This document shows, one piece after another, positions 33,601 to 44,382 of a stretch of 64,000 nucleotides of DNA. This DNA comes from Isoetes taiwanensis. Its lineage: Eukaryota; Streptophyta; Lycopodiopsida; Isoetales; Isoetaceae. Each line of letters starts with the position of its first letter. The first letter of the stretch is position 1. The DNA lies in the NCBI GenBank assembly GCA_021234155.1, contig JAJEKV010000053.1, positions 3,461,149 through 3,525,148 of the forward strand, written 5' to 3'. The notes below the pieces were generated by a model. It was not told the DNA's origin. It was given only the letters and a program-made list of their open reading frames with translations, and did not search any database. A program made the position numbers and the translations under genes.

Positions 33601-34427
33601 GTTCATCCAAAGACACAACGACGATGGGTAGCAGCTGGTATCAATACTATTGCAGCTTGGTATGAGTCTGATCATCTCATGTCATGGGAAGCATTTAGAA
33701 CAAAGTTCTTGTTGTGCGAGATGGGAATGAGTAACTGGAATCATATTGTTGCATTGTTGCCACAGGATTCGTGGTCCCGCATTGAGGTAGTCATATGGGG
33801 TTGCCATCGGGATATCCGGCCAGGGTGGGTTTGTGTCTTCTGTGTATAAATTGCTTGTGCATTTGAAATCCCGCCTCCATCTAATAGATGGCATCTTCAG
33901 TCCCTCGCCCACAATGGAAAAGTGTTTGGATATGGGTATGGGATAAGTCGCCTTCACCCCAAAGTAGTAGTTTTGTGGTGGCAAGTGATCCATAGATGCC
34001 TCGAGTCAACAAGGTTAGTCCATAAAATGGATAATCGGTTTTCGGAGCTCGCCCTTTATGCCAACAAAGGGTTGAGAGTATTGAGCATTGTTTTTCTTGT
34101 GTGAGAGGCTTCTAAGTAGGCATGGTCTTGGTTGTTGACCCTTTTTGGCACGTCTCGATCTAGCCCGGCAAATTTTGCTTGCTATCTATCCCGATGCTTG
34201 GCCCAAACAACGAAACGAAGCTTTTCATCTCGCATACCGGGTGGCTTTTATGGTCAATCTGGAAGAGAAGGAGGTTGTTTATCTTTAAGGGCATAGATAC
34301 TGCAGATGAGGTTGTTCTTCAGTGGGCGCAAGATAAAATTGTTATGGCTTACAATTGTTCTTCTCTTGATCAAGAGAAGAAAGTACTGATCTGGCATACT
34401 TACCTTCAGATTCATTCTTTTGCATAG
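30665..34427 (+). pseudogene. LINE ORF2: endonuclease, reverse transcriptase, zf-RVT; frame-broken
   Basis: Starts MNLLSWNVRGVASSPSKRR, the N-terminus of the AP-type endonuclease that nicks the target. RT follows: GRPITLLSYVYKIFAKTLGE (about 32220-32280, fingers), LDFAKAYDSVDWGFLEKCL (motif A, 32424 on) and NQYADDTFLF (motif C, 32734 on), so the catalytic Asp residues are intact. Next come FIWGGNELGAVVKVAWAKCI and GGLGMLDFHLQSK (thumb). The zf-RVT region lies at about 33940-34130 (VVLWWQVIHRCLESTRLVHK). The C-terminus is IWHTYLQIHSFA with TAG at about 34427. No RNase H domain was seen. Frames change at least eight times, so no protein could be made from this sequence as given. Confidence 0.85.
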
Positions 34428-34547
34428 GCAGGTGGTTGTGCTCAGTTGGATCGGTTTGTCCACTGGGGTTATAATCCTGTCTTTGCATTTATGTTGCTCT
34501 GGTTTCTAGTTGGTGAATAAAGCTTGACGTCCTTCAAAAAAAAAAAA

Positions 34548-34564
34548 AAGGATTTGAGTGAGGC
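34548..34564. repeat. target-site duplication of the LINE, right copy
   Basis: AAGGATTTGAGTGAGGC, exact copy of 28737-28753. The first two A residues cannot be told from the poly-A tail. Confidence 0.95.
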
Positions 34565-35655
34565 AGGTGAGAGCTTTGACAATTAAAAAACCTCGTTATT
34601 TCTCCAATAAGATGTAGAAATAGCTTCTGCAAGCCATCTTGGTGTTGAACTTAGAATATATTATTAGGCATCATATTTGATGTGTAAATATTAGGATGCC
34701 TAATAATTTGCTACAACATGTCTAAAATATGTGGATGCAATTCTTATCGAGTAATTTTTTCTATCGAAGAAAAATGAGCAACCAATGCATTTTCCTAGCA
34801 TCATCTTTACAACAAATTAGGTTAAGTATTTTCTAGGCAGCCAAGGTTCCGGCCACCTGCACAATATTACTTCAGATATGCAAGTGGGTGGAAAGGAATG
34901 CAATATATAAAAAGAATATGAAGAAATCATTCATTAAGCAAGCAAAATAGGTAAATGTTCCATATACCTAACTTCAGACATGCAATGTATTTGTGTAGGA
35001 AACAGAAAATTTTGTTCATGTGTAGAAATGTCACAATGGAAGTACCATAGCAAAATGCTTACGAAGTTGTGCCAATAAAAAGAATGCAACCACTTGCCTT
35101 GAAGCATTCTATAAAGAAAAATCACATGTCCTTTTTTTGAGCTAAAATATGAGAGCTTATTCACAGTGAAAGGGGCACTTATGCAACATGACGTGATAGG
35201 TTTAGATTTATTGATGCAGCAATCTGTTATTTAGTTTTTGCCCTCTATTAACAAACATGGTTGATATGTTTTGCAAGGAAGTGCATAGCCTTGATATGAT
35301 TTGCAAGGAAGAAAGGACTTATTACTGACCTCTTCAAAAACATTCTCAAATGCTGAATAATAGAAATTTCCAACCATTCTCATCTTGTGCTGACCAAAAA
35401 CGTCATGCTCAACAGTAATCCCTTTCTTTGGAGACCTCCTGTATATGAGCCACATGCTTGTCATTAAAAACGCTCTAATCCGAAAACCTCTGCCATGCCC
35501 TTGTGAATACTAAAGTAACAAGCCATAGAGCATGCAAGATGGCAAATAAAACAGATCCTCAGAAACCCATCTAAACAGAATTGATGGTTTTCATCACATT
35601 CTAAAAAAAAAGGGAATCTAAGCATATGCACCATTTGTGCAAGACCAAATATAAG
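34565..35655. other. no gene recognised
   Basis: The continuation of the sequence into which the LINE inserted. Contains a local duplication around 35257-35310 (TTGATATGNTTTGCAAGGAAG twice). No frame supported. Confidence 0.45.
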
Positions 35656-37131
35656 CATTCTTCAACGACAGATAGTACTTGCTCGTGGATTTTAAGACGG
35701 CATATGATATGGTCCCTCGGGACCTGTTGTGGCAACGCTTGCAGGAGCTACATGTCCCATAGGATTTGCAGAATGCCATCTACCGGCTCTATGACGAAAT
35801 ATATGCCACTTTGTCTGCGTCAAGTCACCGGGTGAATAGCACCATAGGTGTTAAACAGGGATGTCCGTTAAAGTTGGAGACCTGGATGCAAGAACATGGA
35901 GGTGGTGGCCCGCAGTTGCCAGAGGCATATACAATAAAACAGTTGCTCTATGCAGACAATCTGGGCTTATTGTCCCATACAGCTAGGAGTATGCAGGAAC
36001 ATTTGGATGCTCTCAGTCGATTCTGTGACATAGCAGGAATGACAGTCAGTCAGTAGAAAACCAAGTTGTTGCCAATCCTATCTGCGCAGCATGATATCCC
36101 AGACTTCTATTACAGAGGACAAAGGATGGAAGTTATAAGGACCTTTAAGTATCTGGAAATCGATTTTTCTGCTAACATGCTATGGGATGACTGTGTAGAA
36201 AGAAGGCTCAACGTGGGATGGAAAGCCCTGTATGCAATGCAGAATAGCTGTTACAGAATAGATCTCTGCGATTGGGCACGCAAAGCACACCTGTTCCGAG
36301 CACTCGTTGAACCGGTATTACTGTATGGGGTAGAGGTCTGGGGGCCATCGATTAGCAAGAGCACTTGGGATAAGCTAGAGAGGGTACAGAAGGCCTTCCT
36401 GACATACAGCCTAGGCGTCAAGGACACGGTGCCATATCCGATTTTGCTGTATGAGACTGGCTTTTCGCCCCTGCAGCATTCTGCTATGCACATGCACCTT
36501 GCGTATTTCCATAAGGTTGACAGAATGGATGCACAATGTCTCCCTCCCGGGCTCTGTTATTGGCACAAGGGCCGCAACGACTGAAGAGAGTGTGGCAGGA
36601 GCATTGTAATGGGTGGTTCGCAAGATGGTCCATAGACTATCAACAGATTATGGATATGCCGGATAGCTGCATTTGAATGAGCGCTTTGCTGCCTCTCTGT
36701 GGAATGTGCCCACTCTTACAAAGCCCAAAACAGAGCACTACCACACGCAGGTTAATCCGTCGCTTGAACATGGCCCCCACCAATATTTGAAGGCACACAT
36801 CTCTACCAAGAAACGGAGAGCCATAACTGCAATGAAAACAGGGTCCCACCATCTCAGAATTGAGACAGGCGTCTGGGGTACGGATGGAGGGCAGGGAATC
36901 CCCCGGCATGAGAGATTATGCCAGTGTTGTCACATGCAGATAGTAGAAGATGAACACCATGCTCTACAGGAGTGTCCGGCATATGCACACATCCGAGCCG
37001 CTCATGCCGATCTCAGATGCTCTGAGATAGCAATTTATCAACTGTTGGCTTCGCCAATGGTTGCACGTCTCGCGTCCTACATTCTGCAAGTCTCCAACGT
37101 CAGAGAATCCCTTACAGCACAGGGAATTTGA
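35656..37131 (+). pseudogene. second non-LTR reverse transcriptase, internally deleted
   Basis: Starts inside the RT at LLVDFKTAYDMVPRDLLWQ (motif A). VNSTIGVKQGCPLK (motif B) is followed directly by LETWMQEHGGGGPQLPEA; the segment usually lying between (normally about a dozen residues of the SPxLFxxYI type) is missing. Motif C is YADN, not YADD: the second catalytic Asp is replaced. Next are FCDIAGMTVSQ, YLEIDF and YGVEVWGPSISKSTWDKLE. The C-terminal part ends with a Cys/His zinc-finger-like CQCCHMQIVEDEHHALQECP. Frame breaks at about 35760, 36055 and 36584. Unlike the L1 at 28.75 kb it has no zf-RVT region, and its 3' end has a simple-repeat tail. Clade assignment (Jockey- or RTE/Dualen-like) is uncertain. 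Confidence 0.8.
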
Positions 37132-37316
37132 GCGCCCAGATAGGGAATTTGAACGCCTACTACAAGGGTTTTTCCTCCCACATGGGGTTTTTTCGTCCCA
37201 GCATTGTATAGGGCTTTTGTGGTTTTCCTTTGTGTTTGGATACTATCCGATATATTGTATGTCTAACTGTCTCATAGGCCAGTTGGCCTCCGTGGAACTT
37301 CCTTCCTTCCTTCCTT
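37132..37316 (+). mobile_element. 3' UTR and (TTCC)n tail of the second LINE
   Basis: Contains GGGTTTTTCCTCCCACAT then GGGGTTTTTTCGTCCC (37164-37200), and CATAGGCCAGTTGGCCTCCG (37273-37292), then GTGGAAC and four TTCC units. The CATAGGCC block and the GGGTTTTTCC..GGGGTTTT block are shared with the SINE-like copies at 11.94 and 41.70 kb. Confidence 0.6.
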
Positions 37317-39773
37317 GATAATTTGGTTTTTGTCTCGTCAAAATCTTTGCAGAATGCCATCAAATTACAGTGGCACAATTTTTGTATTAAAACTCAAAAG
37401 CCTCGGTTTGGGTCCTCTGATTTTCCTCAGCCGTGCATTCTGCAACTCTGTAATCACAAAGAATAAAGAATTTTCTCACCACAATGAATGAATTCTACCA
37501 TTGGCCTCTAAAACGCCAAACCATAGGTCAATAAAGGATGCTAAAGCACTCTAAAGCTCCAACGTATGATGAATTTTCGGGGTTGATCTAGCAAGGCAGA
37601 TATAGAAACCAAAATGGCCAGAAAATGGGCTCGTTCGAAAGCTAAGGAAGGAAAAAATGCATCGAGCTAGAAGGTAGATGACGGATCGGCGAGATAGAGA
37701 TGAATCTGAGGAGCAACATGGTCTGAGCAACAGTGGCAAACATACGGAGGACAAGCAAGGATTGGGTTACGCAAATCCAAATCCATGAAATCCCAAAACA
37801 CCAAATTATATCAAATTAATTCTCTACAATTTTTGGATGATCGGAATTTTTTATCGGCCTGTAAACGATTTAAAATCTCAGGAAATCCAAAAAACTTGTT
37901 GCCCAAACCTAAAAATCCCAAACTAATAAAATCAACAGATACAAGAGATAATTCCTACTGAAAATTGCAACAACCAACAACGCTGGGCACTTTTACTACT
38001 TAGTATTCTTATATCGACAACAATCCAATTGCCAAAGTAGTGGGTATAAGGATGATTGTGAGCAAGACTTTGTTGGGGTGAAGAGGAGAAATGATAATTA
38101 GAAGAGGATGTGAAGGGTTTGATATTGTGCTTGCAACAGATGTTGCCTATTATGCTTATCTCTTTTCCTTGCTGCTTGATACCATGAGGTGCCTTGGTGG
38201 ATTGTCGAAGTCCAAAGACTTTTGATGGGCCTACATCAGCTAGGTCCCTTTGATTATCCTGTCACACACCTCAGGAAGTGGAAGAAAGGTTTTCAATTCT
38301 TCAAGAATGGCTTCTAGAGTATTATGACTGAGATCGATTCTGATAGGCGAGTTGTTTCTTTATTTCAGATTTCATAATTCCTTGAGATAGCACGAATCAA
38401 ACAACCCATCATATCGTTATCTTTAATAATTTGAATATGTGATATTAGAAAAATAGCAGACAAAAAGCACATGCTTGGTGAATGCCCGGCATATGCAGAC
38501 ATAAGGACCAGATTCTAGAGATCAGCTGGGACCTCCCACCAGTACTGATGAAGAAAGACATCATATTTGTTGGATATGCGTAAGCCTTTAAAAAAATGTT
38601 AATTAGACATCATGGGGTGCACAGAGATAAAGGGTTCATAATCTGATCAACATGATGGTTAAAACAAGCATTATTCTTAGGCAGGGCAAGAGATGTTTGT
38701 AAGGATGTCTAATATTGTACAACTATTGAGGAAGCAGGAGTTTGAAGACCATAACCAAACCAAACAGCTGTATGAAAATTAAAGGCGTGGAGTGATTGTG
38801 TCTATGACGTTTGATTAAGGTGTTACAGAGCATGGCCATGATATCTTCTAGTGCAGGGGCTGAACTAATTGTTTGACGTCTTAAAAGGGACAACATGGTT
38901 CTATATTGTTTGATTTTCTTTGTTTCTTATATATGCAGATGGTGCTGCAGCAGATCCTGATGCTTTAAGTACTTATGCACCATGTTCTCAAAGCACGTCA
39001 TCCTTAACCAATCCTGGTCATTACATTCCACACCATGTTTTGGTTTGCAATGTTTCGTCCAGCTGTTTTGGCATACAATGAATAAACTCTTCTATAGATG
39101 TTATAATATCATGCTTTATGATGCACTTTGGAAACTCGTGAACCAATATATGCAAGCTGTGCATAACCCGAATTGTACTCAGGCATCACGTTCATTTTTG
39201 TTGATGCCTATCCTGCATCTGATCTGTATAAAGGTAAGCTTTGGAGCTCACTCATGCTCAAATTTGAAGACTAAGGTAAATACCTAAAGTAAGAGAGACA
39301 TATCAATTTGTACCTAGAACTATAGTAATTAATTTGTCTACATCTAGAATTGCGAATAGCTAGTAGAAAGGTAACGGCCACAAAGAGAGGATAATACTAT
39401 CTATATAGCAATAGCTTAATTTTGAGCTTGATTTTCCTGGACTATCTCATCATGCATATAAAGGCCTTAATAACAAGATTATTTGAATTTCAATATGTTC
39501 AGCCAGATTTCTGGTTACCTTAAAGGCCTTTTAAGTAAATTTCAATATGTTCATCCAAATTTCTGGTTACTTACATGTTACAGAGTGCCATTCAACTCAA
39601 ACAGAGAGAATGGCATTAAAACCAAACACCAAACTCAAGCAGACGAGAACAAGGTGGTCCAAAACATACAGAACAGACAGAATGATGAGGATGGAACTAG
39701 AAAATCATGTTATTAACACGAAAATAAAAATGTACACGAAAGGGGAGCAACATATTTAACACAAGAGAGCAAA
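37317..39773. other. no confirmed gene
   Basis: AT-rich. The one weak coding hint is at 38939-39081: after TATATGCAG (splice-acceptor-like) an open frame runs GAAADPDALSTYAPCSQSTS to a TGA. It could be a terminal exon of an unrecognised gene; nothing upstream supports it. 39492-39570 holds an imperfect tandem duplication (TTTCAATATGTTCANCCA). Confidence 0.3.
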
Positions 39774-40178
39774 TCACCAGTGACCACCCCAGCCCCAACC
39801 AGGTCGACCTCCCCAACCCCAACCCCAACGACGTCGCCATCCTCCACGGAAAGGGCCCCAACCATGACCACGGTAACCACCTCTCCAAGGTCCAAATCCA
39901 AACCTAGAGTCACCGTGGTAAAGATTTTCCTGCTCAAAAGTGTCGTCCGGCATAAAATTATTTTCCGGCCCAGAATCTGCTTCGGCATCATCGTCAAAGG
40001 AGACGTCTTGGCCGGAAACGCCATGCTCTGCAGCGGCCTGTGGGATTTCCTTGACGGAATCCGGGATGGTCTGATTCTGGTCTGCTGCCGTGCTTTCAGT
40101 CTGATTATGCACTTGCGCTTCAGCGTTCGCCAGTGCCGCAAGGAGAAGTGCCGCTGCTATCAACACAAGAGCCTTCAT
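39774..40178 (-). CDS. small secreted Gly/Trp/Arg-rich protein
   Basis: Intact frame of 134 codons, ATG at 40178-40176, TGA at 39776-39774. Residues 1-21 (MKALVLIAAALLLAALANAEA) form a clear signal peptide, so the product enters the secretory pathway. Residues about 22-85 are acidic and polar with two NQT sequons (possible N-glycosylation) and a DDD..EAD stretch. The last 45 residues are Gly/Trp/Arg-rich (FGPWRGGYRGHGWGPF and WGWGGRPGWGWGGHW), as in plant glycine-rich cell-wall proteins. The upstream Met in frame would put a basic stretch before the signal peptide and lies at the TATA box, so I chose the inner ATG. Unlike the transposon frames nearby it has no indel. Function beyond apoplast or wall localisation is unknown. 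Confidence 0.75.
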   Translation of the reverse strand: MKALVLIAAALLLAALANAEAQVHNQTESTAADQNQTIPDSVKEIPQAAAEHGVSGQDVSFDDDAEADSGPENNFMPDDTFEQENLYHGDSRFGFGPWRGGYRGHGWGPFRGGWRRRWGWGWGGRPGWGWGGHW

Positions 40179-40228
40179 CGCTGCTAACTGAACTACTTCA
40201 CAATGCCTTTGGGAGTTTGGGAAATGAG

Positions 40229-40237
40229 AATTTATAG
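40229..40237 (-). promoter_or_regulatory. TATA box of the Gly/Trp-rich protein gene
   Basis: CTATAAATT on the minus strand, about 52 bp upstream of the ATG at 40178, giving room for a transcription start near 40205 and a leader of about 25 nt. Confidence 0.55.
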
Positions 40238-41051
40238 TGTTTCGGATGCGGCGGTTGAGCAGTGATTTTAGCAAATGTCTACCACCTGCAGAGTTTCTAT
40301 TTTGGCCTCCTTTTGACTCGCGTGAAGAAGCATATCAGTACCACAACGTGGATAAACATTACCCCGCATTTTTACTGCAAGTCATAAATGTCGTGTTAGT
40401 TACACCAAAGGTGGTTGCCATTGCTACTCACCGTATTAATATCACATGACCCTAAACCAGACCATTGTTGTTCGACAATTTCCTTTGCTTTCTTTGCTTT
40501 TTGGGTTGCCCCAAAGGACCTCGCTTATGTGAGAATGCGGGATATTCTAGGTATATGCCAAAATATTCACAAATATCCTGCTTTTTCACCAATCTAGCAT
40601 ATTCGCATGTGTCATACCAACCATTAGGGATGCGTTTTCAGCAATAGGGTTTTTTCTTTGGGGTGTTTGCAATGGTTTTATGCAAGATCGAATTCCCTAA
40701 GAGCCTCAAACTCTTCACAGCAGATTTTTGCAGCCAAGGTCTGAAACTCCACCTAAATTCTCTCCATATTTGTCTAATCAAAATTGATTCAGGGTTCCCT
40801 CTTTGTACTTGCAGATTTCGTGTATATGGAGCTGCACTAGGACCCATTGATTTCATCTTATCATAGAGGATCATCTACTTGGCTACAGAATTGGCCCTCA
40901 AATCTTTTCTCCTCCAGGTTAGATCTTTCCCTCCTCCAATTTTGAAATTCTTAGGCTGGGTTTATAAGGCCAGAATTGCTCATGCCAGTTTGATTCTAAT
41001 TCCACTGTTGTTCTACTTGTTTGTTTTTAAACTCTTACTTGCACAAGCAAG

Positions 41052-41699
41052 ATGCAACTAAAAAGAGGTATTGTTCCTCCTGTAGCTCTTATTCTCCCCA
41101 TTCCAAAACCTCTTAGAAACAAAGAAAAAATGTTGAAGCTTCATTTCCAGTCTGTTAACACCTCATTAGGAGGAAAGAGAGTGAGGTCCGTGGAAAGAGG
41201 TTCATGGACTCTAAAGCAAATGAATGAGGCAATAGACGCAGTTGATGATGGCATGCTTTCCATCATAAACGTTGCTGCTCATTTTGGCATTCCTGTCACA
41301 ATACTTAGGAATTGGCTTAATGGTCAAACAGAGGAGAATTTGGAGAAATTTCAAAGGGTTTGATACGGGAGGAGGAAGAGGAGATAGTAAATGGTGCTTT
41401 GAAATGGCTGATGAGGGCAGAGGAGTGACCCCCGGAGTGACCTTGGATTTGCTAAGGGAAAAGTTGCAGACACGTGCATAACTCGTGGTGACTTGTTTGA
41501 AGGATGGACTCACAGAAAAAAAAATGGTGGAGATGCTTTAAGAAGAGACACCTCAGAGCTATCTTTGAGATCCATTGAGTGTGTAGAGATACAATGAGTA
41601 AAAAGCCATGACCAAAGACTAACTTAAACAACTTTTATTCCACACTTCATCTTTTTTATGATGAGATGCATTTTGATGCCTCTAGAGTTTGGACCCTAA
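41052..41699 (+). pseudogene. CENP-B/pogo-type HTH protein, truncated
   Basis: An open frame of 103 codons starts MQLKRGIVPP. Residues about 53-92 contain GSWTLKQMNEAIDAVDDGML, SIINVAAHFGIP and TILRNWLNG, a Psq/CENP-B N-terminal helix-turn-helix that binds DNA. Downstream in shifted frames are EEEIVNGALK, VTPGVTLDLLREKLQ, GWTHRKKWWRCFKKRH and FYSTLHLFYDEMHFDASRVW, which follow the order of the second HTH (CENP-B/Tc5 type) and the start of the DDE region of pogo/Tigger-like proteins. The coding similarity stops at about 41690, where SINE-like copy C begins. It is therefore either a dead pogo-type transposon or a domesticated gene copy broken by that insertion. Confidence 0.6.
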
Positions 41700-41825
41700 A
41701 AAATCCCTCAAGGCAGGGGGTTTTTAACCGTAGCAGCAATACATTTGGTGTATTCCTTATTTGGGTCCCATAGGCCAATTGGTCTTTGCGGACGATAAAA
41801 ATTAAGTCAATTCAATTAAATTCTT
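41700..41825 (+). mobile_element. SINE-like element, copy C (3' part)
   Basis: Plus-strand sense: GGCAGGGGGTTTTTAACC, then GGGTCCCATAGGCCAATTGG and TCTTTGCGGACGATAAAA, followed by an AATTC-rich tail. Matches copy B on the opposite strand in the same order. The 5' part is not delimited. Confidence 0.6.
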
Positions 41826-43357
41826 TCTCTTGGGTCTACTTTCTTGTATAAACTAGATCATCATTATTCTTCTTAGTTTCAATTTAATCAGTTAGATTTG
41901 GATCAGCAATTGGGAATTCATCTGGCTGGAAATCCAATTCCAAATGCGTGATTGCATCCAATCTCGTGTCGAGGAGCACGATGAGTTGAGAGCAATGCTT
42001 CCAGAAAGTAAGTGAATTGGAGGTAGCTTTCGTGCTGGCCATGAGCTCTAACATGTCCATGAGAATTCTACCAGCCTATCGACAATCCGAGTCCCTACTA
42101 GTCTACCAGCTATTTCTGATTCATTCGATCCATTGTTGATCTCTTATCCAAACACAAGTCGTTCATAGAGAGTTTGCCATTCGTGGTGCAGGAGTTTGCC
42201 CAGGTGATTGAGGTTGGGCAGATTGCAGTCTCACCCGAATCCTTTGTTAGCTTGATCAACGCACCCAAGGCAAAGTCAAGACCAAAGAACTGAAGCAAAT
42301 CTCGGGATATATGAGATAGGCTAAGCCTCACTCTACCCGGGCATCATACATCACCAACATAGTTCATACCATCATAAATTCTTGCACCATTTATTAATTT
42401 TTATTTGAGATTAGAGAAATTGAAATAGCACATGAGAGAATCACATAATCATACTCAAAATATCATACTTCAACGTAATATTATTCAACTTTGTCGTCTT
42501 CCAAAATTGGGCCTCTCTTCTACATGAATTTTGGCTAACTTATACAAAACTGCACTTGATCCTAGCCACCAGATCTAGGCAAATCACAACCCTAGATCTA
42601 AATTATAACTACCATAAACACTAGATTTTGCCATCTCAACATCAAATCTAGGCCATCTAAACTTCTTGCAACTACCATGCTCCTCTATATTCACGACACA
42701 TCATCAAAATATCAACCATTGAAAATAAGGACTTTAGTACTCCGTCAAGTCCATAAATTCCATTTCAATACAATATAAATGTTTCCTCCATAATATTTGC
42801 ACATTTTTGACATTTTCATCAAATTACATCCATATGATTCTCCATTTATACATACATTTCACCGGATTTACACACATTATACAAAAATAGTGAAGATAAA
42901 TGCACAACATTACCCCCCCCAAAAAAAAAAAAAAAAACGTGCAGGTAATGGAGTCCCCGGGTTGTCTGTCTATGCATATCAATAACAAAGCAAGACCTAA
43001 CTATATTGCCACTTTGAGCAAACAAGATTGCTTTTCATCATCAATTTGCAAACTTACCACAAACAATTTATCAGGTTAAAGATGTCAAATGGCTTGCAAT
43101 TTTCAAACCTTGCATAAGGATATGAAGAGAAGCATTTAGGGAAGATGCTGGATTTTTATGGTATTCATAATTCCAAATTTCGTGAAATGACCATTTATAT
43201 TCGCATATTTTTTGGAACTCAAATCTTAACCTTTGCTTCGCCGCTTGTAGGAAAGGATAGTGCGAGTAGCTTCTAAAGATGTAACGCGGCCTCCATGGAC
43301 AAACTAAACTGCTATGCATCATCCAGAGAAAATAGGTCGGAGTTCCTCCTTCCCTAA
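41826..43357. other. no gene recognised
   Basis: AT-rich sequence with short frames and a mixed C/A homopolymer at 42912-42938. Nothing supportable. Confidence 0.4.
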
Positions 43358-43740
43358 TTTTTTTTTTTTTTTTTTTTATGGTAAGGTGAAACTTAGTATT
43401 CATATCTCAAAGTTACATCATATAGTACACCATGCAGGTATACTTGATTTGATAATATAGATCACACCATATGTAAAAAGAAAAATCGTGGAACTATAGT
43501 CCCGATTTTTAATATTGTCAAAATGTAAATATAGTAATAGCAGTTTTGGAGAAGGTAGTGAGATCATTAATTTATCGAGCATCAATCGATCTTGCATTGT
43601 GAGATCCAGAACTCTTCTTCTTCCAAGTATGTTCAACAAAGAAATCAAGTTTATCTGCCGAGTAGTTGGTGAAGTCCAAAGAAAACTAATACATGGGCTT
43701 CTTCGTTCCCCACTTATGGTATAAGTTCATAAAAATATCG
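43358..43740 (-). mobile_element. 3' end of a truncated LINE (same subfamily as 13.28 kb)
   Basis: T run at 43358-43377 is the poly-A tail; sense sequence before it is TTTCACCTTACC, close to AACCTTGCC of the 13.28-kb remnant. Sense protein pieces NLYHKWGTKKPM and SLDFTNYSADKLDF align with NLFYKWQQKREAH and LDFTNFQICVLD of that remnant. Confidence 0.6.
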
Positions 43741-44019
43741 CCTCAAAGTTATTGTGTCTCTATGCCTCCGCCCTTTGAGCACCTTTTTATGGTCGATGCA
43801 TGGAATGAAAAGTATAACCGACTTGAATTTTCTCTAATTTTCATGTCCGTAGATGTGGTCAAAGGGTCAAAACATGTGGTAAAAATACCCACATGGCTAC
43901 AACGTGGATACCTAGTCTCAAAATGCTGGAAGCCCTGGACGGGCGTTTATGCAAAAGTGCTAAAAAATTAAGTGGATTCACATGCAACCATTGGCATCGA
44001 TGGAGAGGGGCCTTGTTTT

Positions 44020-44205
44020 ACCCAGGCCCCGTGGGGTAGATAACGCCCTGGGGGTGTTATGGAAATACACATGGCCATGGCCAAAATGGCTCGGGCATGC
44101 GGAGACATTTTGGCCATGGCCATACCGAAAATTTTATTCCCATTCACGCTCGAGGGCTAGGACGTTATCTTCCCCTTAACACCCTGCCCGAGGGTGTTAC
44201 GAGCC
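44020..44205. repeat. foldback element upstream of the UTP25 gene
   Basis: Perfect 18-bp inverted arms ATGGCCATGGCCAAAATG (44071-44088) and its complement (44106-44123), 17-bp spacer. Outer pairing continues with AGATAACG (about 44037) against CGTTATCT (about 44164). A further hairpin TAACACCCT/AGGGTGTTA lies at 44179-44201. About 180-360 bp before the UTP25 start codon. Confidence 0.75.
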
Positions 44206-44253
44206 TCGTTTATGACTGTTTTAAACATAAAACCTAAGGAGAGGGGGCAGGTC

Positions 44254-44282
44254 TGTGTAAAAGGGCGAGCCTTTTACACAGC
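44254..44282. repeat. 12-bp perfect hairpin CTGTGTAAAAGG/CCTTTTACACAG
   Basis: Inverted repeat with a 5-base loop (GCGAG), about 100 bp upstream of the UTP25 ATG. Too A/T-poor after the stem to be a bacterial-type terminator; role unknown. Confidence 0.75.
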
Positions 44283-44382
44283 CATGGTTGCACGTGAACC
44301 CAGCCTAAACCCATCGCCACCATGTCCTGTATCTGCGCGGGCAAAACCCTAGAAAATTGAAGCTTGAACCCCGAGCAATCTT

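Larger units (their letters stand above)
28754..34547 (+). mobile_element. near full-length L1-type LINE retrotransposon
   Basis: A 5.8-kb element bounded by an exact 17-bp target-site duplication and ending in a 14-base A run (34536-34549). Order: 5' UTR, ORF1 (28965 to about 30660), ORF2 with endonuclease, reverse transcriptase and zf-RVT regions (30665-34427), then a 3' UTR ending GACGTCCTTC(A)n. This is the layout of plant L1 elements, which copy themselves by target-primed reverse transcription. The intact duplication shows a fairly recent insertion, yet both frames contain many short indels. It belongs to the family of the minus-strand remnant at 7919-9465. Confidence 0.92.

Noticed and set aside
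39780-40187. Plus-strand 135-codon frame opposite the Gly/Trp-rich gene
   Set aside because: Pro/Thr/Ser-rich shadow of the minus-strand gene, which has signal peptide, promoter and sensible composition.
44254-44282. Rho-independent terminator
   Set aside because: Plant nuclear context and no U run after the stem; treated as an inverted repeat only.
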